29,958 nucleotides of DNA from the NCBI GenBank assembly GCA_900754965.1, contig CAAEEO010000038.1:1-29958 (forward strand), written 5' to 3'. This document shows positions 23,011 through 29,958 of the stretch, one piece after another; positions within the stretch are counted from its first letter, which is position 1, and each line of letters opens with the position of its first letter. Origin of the DNA: an uncultured Oscillospiraceae bacterium (GTDB taxonomy: Bacteria; Bacillota; Clostridia; Oscillospirales; Oscillospiraceae). The notes beneath the pieces are model-generated. The model saw only the letters and a program-made list of their open reading frames with translations, was not told the origin of the DNA and did no database searches. A program made the position numbers and the translations under genes.

Positions 23011-23044
23011 AACGCGCCCCGATGCACAGGCATCGGGGCGTTTT
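23011..23044 (+). terminator. Terminator of dnaJ
   Basis: GCCCCGATG and CATCGGGGC form a stem closed further by AACG/CGTT pairs, 6-base loop, ending in TTTT. Lies directly after the dnaJ stop. Confidence 0.9.
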
Positions 23045-23054
23045 CAGAAAACAG

Positions 23055-23090
23055 GAAACTGCCGTGTATCAGAAGATACACGGCAGTTTC
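23055..23090 (-). terminator. Probable terminator of the SH3-domain gene
   Basis: GAAACTGCCGTGTATC (23055-23070) and its exact complement (23075-23090) form a 16-bp perfect stem with an AGAA/TTCT tetraloop. On the minus strand it lies 23 bases past the SH3 gene stop and is followed by CTGTTTTC. Confidence 0.75.
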
Positions 23091-23113
23091 GTTACGGACG
23101 GCGTCCGATTTTT

Positions 23114-23692
23114 TTACTTTTTGTCCACAAAGCTGTTCTTCACCCAGCCGAAGGTAGCGCCATCGGTGGTGACCAGGTACCAATCGCCGTCTTCTGCGTA
23201 AGCGGTGACGGTGTCGCCCTTGTTCACGGAGGTGATGATCTTATAAGTGGTGTTGGGGCCGCTGCGCAGATTCAGTCCGGCGGCCTTGACGGTGTATTCC
23301 ACACCGGCGTCATACAGTTTGTCCGGTTTGACGGACAGGGCTTTGTTGCCGCTCAGGTCCACCACGGGTTCCTTTTTGGGCTCTTCCTCTTTACCGCCGT
23401 CCACATCGGGGGGAATCACGCTGCTCTGAGCCTCTTCCAGCTGTTTGGTCAGATCGGCGATCTGCTCCTCGTAGCCGGCCACGGTCTCTTCATACTTGGC
23501 GGCATCATCCCGGTATCCTTGCAGTTCCTCAGACAGGGCGGTGTTTTTCTCCCGCACCACATCCAGGGTCTTGGTGGCATTGTAGTACAGCAGACCCAGC
23601 GCCACGGCGGCAATGACGGCAATCACGGTTATAATGATCAGAACCACTTTCAGGGCAGTTCCGGATCTTTTCGGTTCATCGTAATTATCCAA
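23114..23692 (-). CDS. Membrane-anchored coiled-coil protein with bacterial SH3 domain
   Basis: Protein of 192 residues. A short basic cytoplasmic N-terminus is followed by one membrane helix (about 15-38, VVLIIITVIAVIAAVALGLLYY), a coiled coil (about 45-90, rich in Glu/Lys/Gln), a Pro/Glu/Lys linker (95-110), and a C-terminal SH3_3 domain (about 125-190) with AAGLNLRSGPNTTYKIITSVNKGD and GWVKNSFV. Such domains usually bind cell-wall peptides, so it likely spans the membrane and contacts peptidoglycan. The start is a TTG with GAGGG seven bases upstream, supported by a strong promoter just before it. Single gene; exact role unknown. Convergent with dnaJ, divergent from the FMN oxidoreductase. 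Confidence 0.85.
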   Translation of the reverse strand: MDNYDEPKRSGTALKVVLIIITVIAVIAAVALGLLYYNATKTLDVVREKNTALSEELQGYRDDAAKYEETVAGYEEQIADLTKQLEEAQSSVIPPDVDGGKEEEPKKEPVVDLSGNKALSVKPDKLYDAGVEYTVKAAGLNLRSGPNTTYKIITSVNKGDTVTAYAEDGDWYLVTTDGATFGWVKNSFVDKK

Positions 23693-23729
23693 ATTCGATC
23701 CCTCACTTTACATACATAGATTCATAATC

Positions 23730-23758
23730 TGTATATCACACAATCCGGGCCTTGTCAA
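23730..23758 (-). promoter_or_regulatory. Promoter of the SH3-domain gene
   Basis: On the minus strand TTGACA (23753-23758) and TATACA (23730-23735) are 17 bases apart, 38 bases before the TTG start. Confidence 0.85.
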
Positions 23759-23852
23759 CTGACAAACTGTGAATTTTCCGGAAAAACGTCGAAAGAGCCT
23801 GAGACGGCTTGGGGTGCGGGGAATGGGGCTGGAAGAAAGTACCGGTCCGGAC

Positions 23853-23881
23853 TTGTGCCCCGGACGGGGATGTGGTACAAT
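23853..23881 (+). promoter_or_regulatory. Promoter of the FMN oxidoreductase gene
   Basis: TTGTGC (23853-23858) and TACAAT (23876-23881) have a 17-base spacer, 62 bases before the ATG. The inverted repeat GTCCGG (23845-23850) / CCGGAC (23860-23865) brackets the -35 box and may be an operator. Confidence 0.7.
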
Positions 23882-23942
23882 CAAAAAACCAAATGCGGCG
23901 AAAAAAACAAAGGAAAAATCGGAAAATAAGGGAGGAAACTGC

Positions 23943-24971
23943 ATGACTTACCAAGAAGTTCTGGAAAACGCCAGAACCCGCAGCAGCAAGTGCAAGGTCT
24001 GCCCGGTGTGCAACGGACTGGCCTGCAAGGGACAGGTGCCCGGCCCCGGCGCCAAGGGGGACGGAAAATCTTTCACCAACTGCCTGGAGTATCTGCGGAA
24101 CATCGACATTATGATGGACCCCATTTTCGACAATACCCAGGGCCAGGACGGCAGTGTGGAACTGTTCGGCAAGACGCTGTCCATGCCGGTGATGGGTGCG
24201 CCCTGCGGCGGCGCGGGCATGAACTTCGGCGCCGAAATGACCGAGTATGAGTTCACCAAGGCACAGGTGCTGGGCGCCCTTCAGGCCGGAACCATCGCCT
24301 TCACCCCGGATGCGCCCCAGGACGAAATGTTCCTCAACGGCATCGAACTGACCCGGCAGGTGGGCGGCATGGCCATTCCCACCATCAAACCCTGGAAAAA
24401 TGAGCGGATTATCCACCATATCCGTCTGGCGGAAGAGGCGGGGGCCGTGGCCGTCTGCTGTGATGTGGACAGCGCAGGTCTCATCAACCTCAAGCTCCTG
24501 GGAAAACCGGTGGACCCCAAAAGCCCCAAAGATCTGGAGGAGATTATCTCCAGTACCCAGCTGCCCTTTATCGTCAAGGGACTGCTCACGGTGCGGGCGG
24601 CAAAATTGGCGGCAGAGATGGGCGCCTACGGCATCGTCATCTCCTCCCACGGCGGCCGGATCATTCCGGACGCTCCGGCTACGGCCAGCATGATCACCGA
24701 GATTCGGGAGGCTGTGGGCAATCAGGTGAAAATTTTTGTGGATGGCGGTATCCGCAGCGGCGGCGATGTGTATAAATGCCTGGCCCTGGGCGCAGATGCC
24801 GTGCTGATTGGCCGTCCGGTGTGCCATGCGGCCATCGGCGGCGGTGAAGAAGGCGTGGCCATGTATCTGGAAAAAATCCGGGGCGAGCTGTTTGACAATA
24901 TGCTCATCACCGGCTGCAACAAGGTCGGCCAGATTACCAGAGAGAAAATTCGGAACAGAAACGGGTATTAA
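23943..24971 (+). CDS. FMN-dependent alpha-hydroxyacid oxidoreductase with N-terminal cysteine cluster
   Basis: TIM-barrel flavoprotein of 342 residues related to lactate oxidase/glycolate oxidase and isopentenyl diphosphate isomerase type 2. Seen: substrate/FMN lysine in LPFIVKGLLTVRAA (K212), the catalytic histidine and arginine in SSHGGRIIP (H236, R239), and the phosphate loop DGGIRSGGDVYKCLALGADAVLIGRP. The N-terminus holds a C-x2-C-x2-C-x4-C group (C17, C20, C23, C28) followed by a Gly-rich GPGAKGDGKSF stretch; classical members lack it, and in anaerobes it may bind iron-sulfur or zinc. An AGGGAGG site lies seven bases before the ATG. Forms an operon with the HAD phosphatase two bases downstream. 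Substrate unknown; being in an anaerobe, a dehydrogenase is likelier than an oxidase. Confidence 0.88.
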   Translation: MTYQEVLENARTRSSKCKVCPVCNGLACKGQVPGPGAKGDGKSFTNCLEYLRNIDIMMDPIFDNTQGQDGSVELFGKTLSMPVMGAPCGGAGMNFGAEMTEYEFTKAQVLGALQAGTIAFTPDAPQDEMFLNGIELTRQVGGMAIPTIKPWKNERIIHHIRLAEEAGAVAVCCDVDSAGLINLKLLGKPVDPKSPKDLEEIISSTQLPFIVKGLLTVRAAKLAAEMGAYGIVISSHGGRIIPDAPATASMITEIREAVGNQVKIFVDGGIRSGGDVYKCLALGADAVLIGRPVCHAAIGGGEEGVAMYLEKIRGELFDNMLITGCNKVGQITREKIRNRNGY

Positions 24972-24973
24972 GC

Positions 24974-25684
24974 ATGAAAGCAAAGCAGGCAATTCTTTTC
25001 GATCTGGACGGCACCCTGCTGCCCATGGATCAGGAACAATTCACCAAAGGATATTTCAAGCTCCTGGCGGCGAAAATGGCGCCCTATGGCTACGATCCGG
25101 AGATGCTGATCTCCGCTTTGTGGAAAGGGGTGGAGGTCATGGTGAAAAATGACGGTACGGTTCCCAACAGTCAGCGATTCTGGCAGGTGTTCTGCGCCGC
25201 CATGGACCGGGACTGCCGGGCGGACGAGCCGGTGCTCGATTCCTTTTATCGGCAGGAATTCCACCAGGCCAAGGCATTTACCAGGCCCACGCCGATCTCC
25301 CGAAAACTGGTGGAGGTGGCCCGGGAGAAAGCGGAGCGGGTGATTTTGTCCACCAATCCCATTTTCCCCCGCTGCGGACAGCAAACGCGGATGAGCTGGG
25401 TCGGTCTGGCAGACACGGATTTCGACTGGGTCACGGATTATGACAATTCCGGGTTCTGCAAGCCCAACCCCGCCTATTACCAGGACATTCTCTGCCGGTT
25501 CGATCTGCGTCCGGAGGACTGCCTGCTGATCGGAAACGATATGGAAGAGGATCGGGTCCCGGCGGAAAGTCTGGGGATTCAGACCTTCCTGATAACGGAT
25601 TGCCTCATCAATCCTCAAAATCGGCCGGTTCTGGCTCCCTGCGGCACCGCAGAGGAGGCGCTGGCGTTTCTGAAAACACTATAA
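24974..25684 (+). CDS. HAD-family hydrolase (phosphatase-like)
   Basis: HAD-fold phosphatase of 236 residues. Motifs: LFDLDGTLLP (D10, D12), ILSTNP (the Ser/Thr motif), FCKPNPAYY (Lys motif) and LLIGNDMEEDRVPA (acidic motif), with a helical cap of about 90 residues between the first two. The conserved parts look like the general phosphoglycolate phosphatase-like HAD group; the substrate cannot be told. The ATG starts two bases after the FMN oxidoreductase stop and has no good ribosome site, so it is translated by coupling. The pairing suggests a shared pathway, for example repair of a phosphorylated by-product, which is speculation. A strong terminator follows. Confidence 0.87.
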   Translation: MKAKQAILFDLDGTLLPMDQEQFTKGYFKLLAAKMAPYGYDPEMLISALWKGVEVMVKNDGTVPNSQRFWQVFCAAMDRDCRADEPVLDSFYRQEFHQAKAFTRPTPISRKLVEVAREKAERVILSTNPIFPRCGQQTRMSWVGLADTDFDWVTDYDNSGFCKPNPAYYQDILCRFDLRPEDCLLIGNDMEEDRVPAESLGIQTFLITDCLINPQNRPVLAPCGTAEEALAFLKTL

Positions 25685-25689
25685 GCGGC

Positions 25690-25727
25690 CGGACAGGTAC
25701 TCACAAGGGTGCCTGTCCGTTTTTTTG
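25690..25727 (+). terminator. Terminator of the FMN oxidoreductase-HAD operon
   Basis: CGGACAGG (25690-25697) pairs with CCTGTCCG (25712-25719), and eight T residues follow. Confidence 0.9.
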
Positions 25728-25884
25728 CGGAGCGGCAGGGTCAGTGAAAAGAAAAAAGAATGACGGTATTCAAAAAAATTATTGGACTTTTTCTTCAGGA
25801 TGTGTTAGTCTTTTGTTAAACGAATTTCATTCGAATTTTTTGAAACAACAATAAAAATAAAAAGTACTCGAAAGGAGAACACAC

Positions 25885-27360
25885 ATGAAAAAAGTGGTAT
25901 TCCTCACCGGCGCCACCGGTATCATGGGCATGGAGACGGTGAAAAGATTCATGGAGCACACAGACGAGTTTGAGCTGCGTGTTCTGGCGCGTCCCAGCGA
26001 GACGAACTATGAGAAACTGCATCCTTATGAGGATCGTCTGCAGATCATCTGGGGCAACCTGATGGATTACGATCTGATGAGCCGCTGCATGGAGGGCGTG
26101 GACTATGTGCTGCATGTCGGCGCTCTGCTGAACCCCCTGGCCACCGACTGGCCCTCCGATATCACCATGCGTACCAACTACGGCTCCACTCTGGCTATGC
26201 TGCGCGGTATCAAGCAGTATCACCAGGAGGAGAAGACCCACTTCGTTTATGTCAGCACCGTGGAGGCTCTGGGCCATCACGAGCCGCCTCATATCTGGGC
26301 ACGCATGGGTGACCCCCTGCAGCCCCCCATGACCTGCTACTACGCTCTGAGTAAAGTGGCTTCCGAGCGCGCCGTGGCAGAATCCGGTCTGAAGTACTGG
26401 GCCATTGTCCGTCAGTCCTTCCAGATCCCCAACAACCCCATCGCTGTGGATTATCCCATCGTTTCTCATATGCCTCAGGATACTTACGGCGAGCGTATGG
26501 ACGCCGAGTCTTCCGGCAACCTGATGCTCCAGATCTGCCTGAACGCTCCGGAGAGTTTCTGGCGCTACGGCTACCACATGGGCGGCGGTGCAGACCAGCA
26601 GTTTGACCAGTACTCCTATGTCAAGGCCCTCCATGGCAACGCCCGCGCCGATTGGGATCCCAAATGGCTGGCGACCAAGAACTATCATGGCTGCTACTTC
26701 TCCGACTCTGATTACCTGAACGAAGTGGTACCTTACCGTCTGAAAGACCGGGCGCAGTTCCTGAAAGATGAGCTGATGACCCAGATCAAACTGGTCAAGT
26801 CCAAACCCCGGATGACCCCCGAAGAAGTCAAGGCCAAGAATAAGCGCATCGCCCGCAAACCCGGCGGAACGCTTTGGGCCATCGAGAATAACGACGAGGA
26901 GACCATCCGGATCCTCTGGGGTTCCCGCGAGAAATACGATGCCATCCCCGAGAGCTGGGACGACATCCCCCTGCCCGAACCCACCTACCCCGTGGAATAC
27001 ATGGATCACGGCTACGACGAGAAGAAACCTCTGGAAGAGCTGGATCTGCAGGATATGCAGGGCGCAGCCAAGTTCCGCGGCGGCGAGTGCCTGTCCGACT
27101 CCATGACCAAGGGCGATCTGTTCACTCCGCTGAAGTGGAAGTGCGCATTCGGCCATGAGTTCACCGGCAGCCCCAACCTGATCCTGCGTCTGGGTCACTG
27201 GTGCCCCCACTGCCTGGAGAAAGAGTGGAACTACTACGAACAGGCAAAGGTCAATCCCTTCTTCGCACAGAGCTGGGATTACGCACACCAGGATGAGGAA
27301 CCCTTCAAGGTGAAAATGGAGTGCGACGCCACCCTGTTGGACCCCTGCTTCAAGAAGTAA
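25885..27360 (+). CDS. Extended SDR (NAD-dependent epimerase/dehydratase-like) with C-terminal zinc ribbon
   Basis: Protein of 491 residues. Residues 1 to ~230 are an extended-SDR Rossmann domain: VVFLTGATGIMG (NAD(P) loop, 8-15), HVGALLNP, and the catalytic S124/T125, Y153 and K157 in VYVSTVEALG and CYYALSKVASER. After ~300 residues comes a long section not seen in ordinary epimerases, then a zinc-ribbon pattern, WKCAFGHEF-(x13)-HWCPHC (C420, H424, C440, C443), and a Trp/Tyr-rich end. This mid and C-terminal part is unusual and I cannot assign it. AAAGGAG lies seven bases before the ATG. Codon use is strongly biased (arginine mostly CGT/CGC, few CGG), like dnaK and the pyruvate oxidoreductase, so it is probably abundant. 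Single gene between terminators. Oxidoreductase or epimerase of unknown substrate. Confidence 0.8.
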   Translation: MKKVVFLTGATGIMGMETVKRFMEHTDEFELRVLARPSETNYEKLHPYEDRLQIIWGNLMDYDLMSRCMEGVDYVLHVGALLNPLATDWPSDITMRTNYGSTLAMLRGIKQYHQEEKTHFVYVSTVEALGHHEPPHIWARMGDPLQPPMTCYYALSKVASERAVAESGLKYWAIVRQSFQIPNNPIAVDYPIVSHMPQDTYGERMDAESSGNLMLQICLNAPESFWRYGYHMGGGADQQFDQYSYVKALHGNARADWDPKWLATKNYHGCYFSDSDYLNEVVPYRLKDRAQFLKDELMTQIKLVKSKPRMTPEEVKAKNKRIARKPGGTLWAIENNDEETIRILWGSREKYDAIPESWDDIPLPEPTYPVEYMDHGYDEKKPLEELDLQDMQGAAKFRGGECLSDSMTKGDLFTPLKWKCAFGHEFTGSPNLILRLGHWCPHCLEKEWNYYEQAKVNPFFAQSWDYAHQDEEPFKVKMECDATLLDPCFKK

Positions 27361-27396
27361 GGAAAACAGCGGGTTTTATAAAATTGATGGAATTGA

Positions 27397-27427
27397 AAAC
27401 CGGTCTCTCAACGAGAGACCGGTTTTT
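27397..27427 (+). terminator. Terminator of the SDR-zinc ribbon gene
   Basis: AAACCGGTCTCT (27397-27408) pairs with AGAGACCGGTTT (27414-27425), 5-base loop, then T residues. Confidence 0.92.
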
Positions 27428-27500
27428 CATTCAAAAATGCACAAAACCTGACAAAATTTTGCAATAATGTATCGAAAAAAATTAAAATGGGAAATTGGAT

Positions 27501-27529
27501 TTGACTTTATTGCACAGGGACCATATAAT
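27501..27529 (+). promoter_or_regulatory. Promoter of the pyruvate oxidoreductase gene
   Basis: TTGACT (27501-27506) and a perfect TATAAT (27524-27529) have a 17-base spacer. The leader is ~94 bases long and has no obvious terminator. Confidence 0.85.
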
Positions 27530-27629
27530 AAATATGTATGGACTTTATAAGGGAAATGAGGTCCTGTCATGATACACCATCAAATGTCGGACCGACCCTG
27601 CGCCGGGCCGAAAAATTGGAGGAAAGACA

Positions 27630-29958
27630 ATGGCAAATAAGAAACATTTCAAGACAATGGACGGTAACGAAGCCGCCGCATATGTATCCTATGCGTTTAC
27701 AGAAGTGGCGACCATCTATCCCATCACCCCGTCCAGCCCCATGGCTGACCATGTGGATGAGTGGTCTGCCAACGGCAAGAAGAACCTGTTTGGCCAGCCG
27801 GTCAAACTGATGGAGATGCAGGCAGAGTCCGGCGCAGCCGGTGCAATGCACGGCGCTCTGGAAACCGGTTCTCTGGCCACGACTTACACCGCATCTCAGG
27901 GTCTGATGCTGATGATCCCCCCCATGTACCGCATGGCCGGATCTATGCTCCCCGGCGTGATGCACGTCTCTGCCCGTACCGTGGGCACCCATGCTGTTTC
28001 CATCTTCGGCGATCATTCTGACGCCATGGCCTGCCGTCAGACCGGCTTTGCACAGCTGTGCTCTGCCAGCGTGCAGGAATGCATGGACCTGGGCGCAGTG
28101 GCACATCTGTCCGCTATCAAGGGCAGCATCCCCTTCATGCATTTCTTTGACGGTTTCCGCACTTCTCATGAGATTCAGAAGATAGAAGTGCTGGAGTACG
28201 AGGATCTGGGCAAACTGGTGGACTGGGACGCCGTGCAGGCATTCAAGAACCATGCACTGAACCCCGAGCATCCCACCGCTCGTTCCACCGTCGCCAACCC
28301 CGACACCTTCTTCCAGTCCCGCGAGGCCTGCAACGGCGCTTATGACGCTCTGCCCGGCATCGTGGAAGACTATATGAACAAAATCAACGAGCTGACCGGC
28401 CGGAATTACCAGCTGTTCAACTACTACGGTGCAGAAGACGCCGAGCGCGTGGTCGTGGCCATGGGCAGCGTGTGCGACACTCTGACCGAAGTGGTAGATC
28501 ATCTGCGTGAGCAGGGCGAGAAAGTCGGTTTCGTGCAGGTTCACCTGTATCGTCCCTTCTCCGTCAAGCATCTGCTGGCTGCTCTGCCCGCATCTGTCAA
28601 GACCCTGACGGTTCTGGACCGCACCAAGGAGCCCGGCGCAGTGGGCGAGCCTCTGTTCCAGGATGTCTGCTCCGCTCTGATGGAGTCCGAGTTTGCAGGC
28701 AAGGTCAAGGTTCTGGCTGGCCGTTACGGTCTGGCATCCAAGGACACCACTCCTGCACAGATGAAGGCTGTGTTCGACAATATGTCCGGCGAGCAGAAGA
28801 ACCACTTCACCGTGGGTATTGTGGATGATGTGACCGGCACCTCTCTGCCTGTGGGCGAGAACATTGTCACCGCTGGCAAGAGCATCATCTCCTGCAAGTT
28901 CTGGGGTCTGGGCTCCGACGGTACTGTTGGCGCCAACAAGAACTCCATCAAGATTATCGGCGACAACACCGATCAGTACGCTCAGGCATACTTTGAATAT
29001 GACTCCAAGAAGTCCGGCGGCGTGACCAAGAGCCACCTGCGTTTCGGCCATGAGCCCATCCGCAGCGCTTACTATGTCACCATGGCTGACTTTGTGGCTT
29101 GCCACAAGGAGTCTTACATCAAGACTTATGACATCGTCAGCGAGATCAAACCCGGCGGCACATTCCTGCTGAACACCAGCTGGAAGGGCGCAGAGCTGGA
29201 AGAGCACCTGCCCAACAAGGTCAAGCGCATCATCGCTGAGCGCGGCATCAAGTTCTACACCATCGACGCTACTGAGATCGCAGGCGAGCTGGGTCTGGGC
29301 AACCGCACCAACACCGTGCTGCAGTCCGCATTCTTCAAGCTCTCCGGCGTGCTGCCCATCGATCAGGCTGTGGGCTACATGAAGGAAGCCATCGTGAAGA
29401 GCTACTCCAAGAAGGGCCAGAAGATCGTGGATATGAACTGCGCAGCTGTGGACCGCGGCGTGGAGTCCATCGTGGAAGTGACCGTTCCCGAAAGCTGGAA
29501 GGGTCTGACCGACGAGGTCGTGGAGCAGAACAACGATCTGCCCGACTACGTGCGCAACATTCTGATGCCTGTCAACAACCAGGCTGGCGACACCCTGCCT
29601 GTTTCCGTCTTCCTGCCCTACGCTGACGGCGTGGTGCCTGTGGAGACTTCCAAGTACGAGAAACGCGGCATTGCAGTGGACGTTCCCAAGTGGATTCCCG
29701 AAAACTGCATCGGCTGCAACCAGTGTGCTCTGGTCTGCCCCCATGCAGCAATCCGTCCCTTCCTGTTCACCGCTGACGAGGCTGCTGCAGCTCCCGCCGG
29801 CTGCGAGACCAAGAAGGCCATCGGCAAGGGCTTTGAGAACTATACTTACCGCCTGCAGGTCGATCCCCTGGACTGCCAGGGCTGCGGTTCCTGCGCAAAT
29901 GTCTGCCCGGCCAAGAACAAGGCTCTGGTCATGGAGCCTCTGGAGAGCCAGATGCCCG
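27630..29958 (+). CDS. nifJ: Pyruvate:ferredoxin (flavodoxin) oxidoreductase, 5' part
   Basis: Single-chain enzyme converting pyruvate, CoA and oxidised ferredoxin to acetyl-CoA, CO2 and reduced ferredoxin. The first 776 codons are present; the full protein is about 1,170-1,200 residues, so the thiamine diphosphate-binding C-terminal domain lies outside the window. Seen: YPITPSSPMAD (residues 30-40), EMQAESGAAGAMHGAL, GLMLMIPPMYRMAG, the central FRFGHEPIRSAYYV-like linker, and two 4Fe-4S ferredoxin motifs, CIGCNQCALVCP (C693-C703) and CQGCGSCANVCP (C749-C759). Starts 94 bases after its promoter with GGAGG seven bases before the ATG. Strongly biased codons mark a very highly expressed gene. 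It supplies reduced ferredoxin, which an electron-confurcating dehydrogenase-EtfBA complex would consume. Confidence 0.97.
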   Translation, partial: MANKKHFKTMDGNEAAAYVSYAFTEVATIYPITPSSPMADHVDEWSANGKKNLFGQPVKLMEMQAESGAAGAMHGALETGSLATTYTASQGLMLMIPPMYRMAGSMLPGVMHVSARTVGTHAVSIFGDHSDAMACRQTGFAQLCSASVQECMDLGAVAHLSAIKGSIPFMHFFDGFRTSHEIQKIEVLEYEDLGKLVDWDAVQAFKNHALNPEHPTARSTVANPDTFFQSREACNGAYDALPGIVEDYMNKINELTGRNYQLFNYYGAEDAERVVVAMGSVCDTLTEVVDHLREQGEKVGFVQVHLYRPFSVKHLLAALPASVKTLTVLDRTKEPGAVGEPLFQDVCSALMESEFAGKVKVLAGRYGLASKDTTPAQMKAVFDNMSGEQKNHFTVGIVDDVTGTSLPVGENIVTAGKSIISCKFWGLGSDGTVGANKNSIKIIGDNTDQYAQAYFEYDSKKSGGVTKSHLRFGHEPIRSAYYVTMADFVACHKESYIKTYDIVSEIKPGGTFLLNTSWKGAELEEHLPNKVKRIIAERGIKFYTIDATEIAGELGLGNRTNTVLQSAFFKLSGVLPIDQAVGYMKEAIVKSYSKKGQKIVDMNCAAVDRGVESIVEVTVPESWKGLTDEVVEQNNDLPDYVRNILMPVNNQAGDTLPVSVFLPYADGVVPVETSKYEKRGIAVDVPKWIPENCIGCNQCALVCPHAAIRPFLFTADEAAAAPAGCETKKAIGKGFENYTYRLQVDPLDCQGCGSCANVCPAKNKALVMEPLESQMP

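Noticed and set aside
23091..23113. CGGACG-G-CGTCCG followed by T residues as a terminator between dnaJ and the SH3 gene
   Set aside because: The arms leave no loop to fold as an RNA hairpin, and two better terminators lie right next to it.
27567..29744. A 725-codon minus-strand frame opposite the pyruvate oxidoreductase gene
   Set aside because: The plus strand encodes a clear nifJ product with promoter and ribosome site; the antisense frame has none.

Overview
The window looks like the chromosome of a spore-forming, strictly anaerobic clostridial bacterium, most likely of the Oscillospiraceae/Ruminococcaceae type found in animal guts. The reasons are a fairly GC-rich genome with strong AGGAGG ribosome binding sites, spoVAD/spoVAE sporulation genes, a single-chain pyruvate:ferredoxin oxidoreductase, an EtfAB-coupled 2-hydroxyacid dehydrogenase, and an hrcA-grpE-dnaK-dnaJ cluster under CIRCE control. 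The species assignment is inference; no 16S rRNA is present.

Layout. 1-90: the 3' end of a 5S rRNA and the rRNA operon terminator. 224-1321 (-): exported SLH-domain protein. 1452-3355 (+): autoregulated YtrA-type GntR regulator, ABC ATPase and ABC-2 permease, translationally coupled. 3552-4367 (+): an A-rich, probably acquired CoiA-like protein between two terminators. 4443-5859 (-): spoVAD-spoVAE without spoVAC. 6010-7554 (+): YjjG-type HAD phosphatase and a TIGR04255-type protein of unknown function. The 317-base gap 7555-7871 holds a terminator, a strong promoter and a perfect inverted repeat, then a glutamate/aspartate-type symporter (7872-9125). 9337-12590 (-): FAD-linked 2-hydroxyacid dehydrogenase, etfB, etfA. 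12809-13267 (+): DIP1984-like protein. 13549-14145 (-): TetR regulator, divergent from a CoA-transferase / MFS transporter / SDR operon (14430-17903, +). 18076-23007 (+): heat-shock cluster. 23114-23692 (-): membrane-anchored SH3 protein. 23943-25684 (+): FMN-dependent 2-hydroxyacid oxidoreductase with a cysteine cluster, and a HAD phosphatase. 25885-27360 (+): a large SDR with a C-terminal zinc ribbon. 27630-end (+): pyruvate:ferredoxin oxidoreductase, cut by the window edge.

How the genes fit together. Several units point to redox metabolism of organic and hydroxy acids. The dehydrogenase-EtfBA operon has the composition of the electron-confurcating lactate dehydrogenases of acetogens, which need reduced ferredoxin, and the pyruvate oxidoreductase supplies it from pyruvate. 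The TetR-controlled CoA-transferase/MFS/SDR operon has the logic of the BaiF/BaiG/BaiA functions of bile-acid operons (import an acid, activate it as a CoA thioester, oxidise or reduce a hydroxyl), but its substrate is unknown. The FMN 2-hydroxyacid oxidoreductase and the codon-optimised SDR-zinc ribbon protein are two further oxidoreductases without known substrates. The most promising undescribed material is the SDR-zinc ribbon protein, the CoA-transferase/MFS/SDR module, and the cysteine-cluster FMN enzyme.

Long open frames antisense to etfBA, the dehydrogenase, the CoA-transferase-MFS-SDR operon, dnaK and the pyruvate oxidoreductase were judged to be codon-bias shadows and left out.
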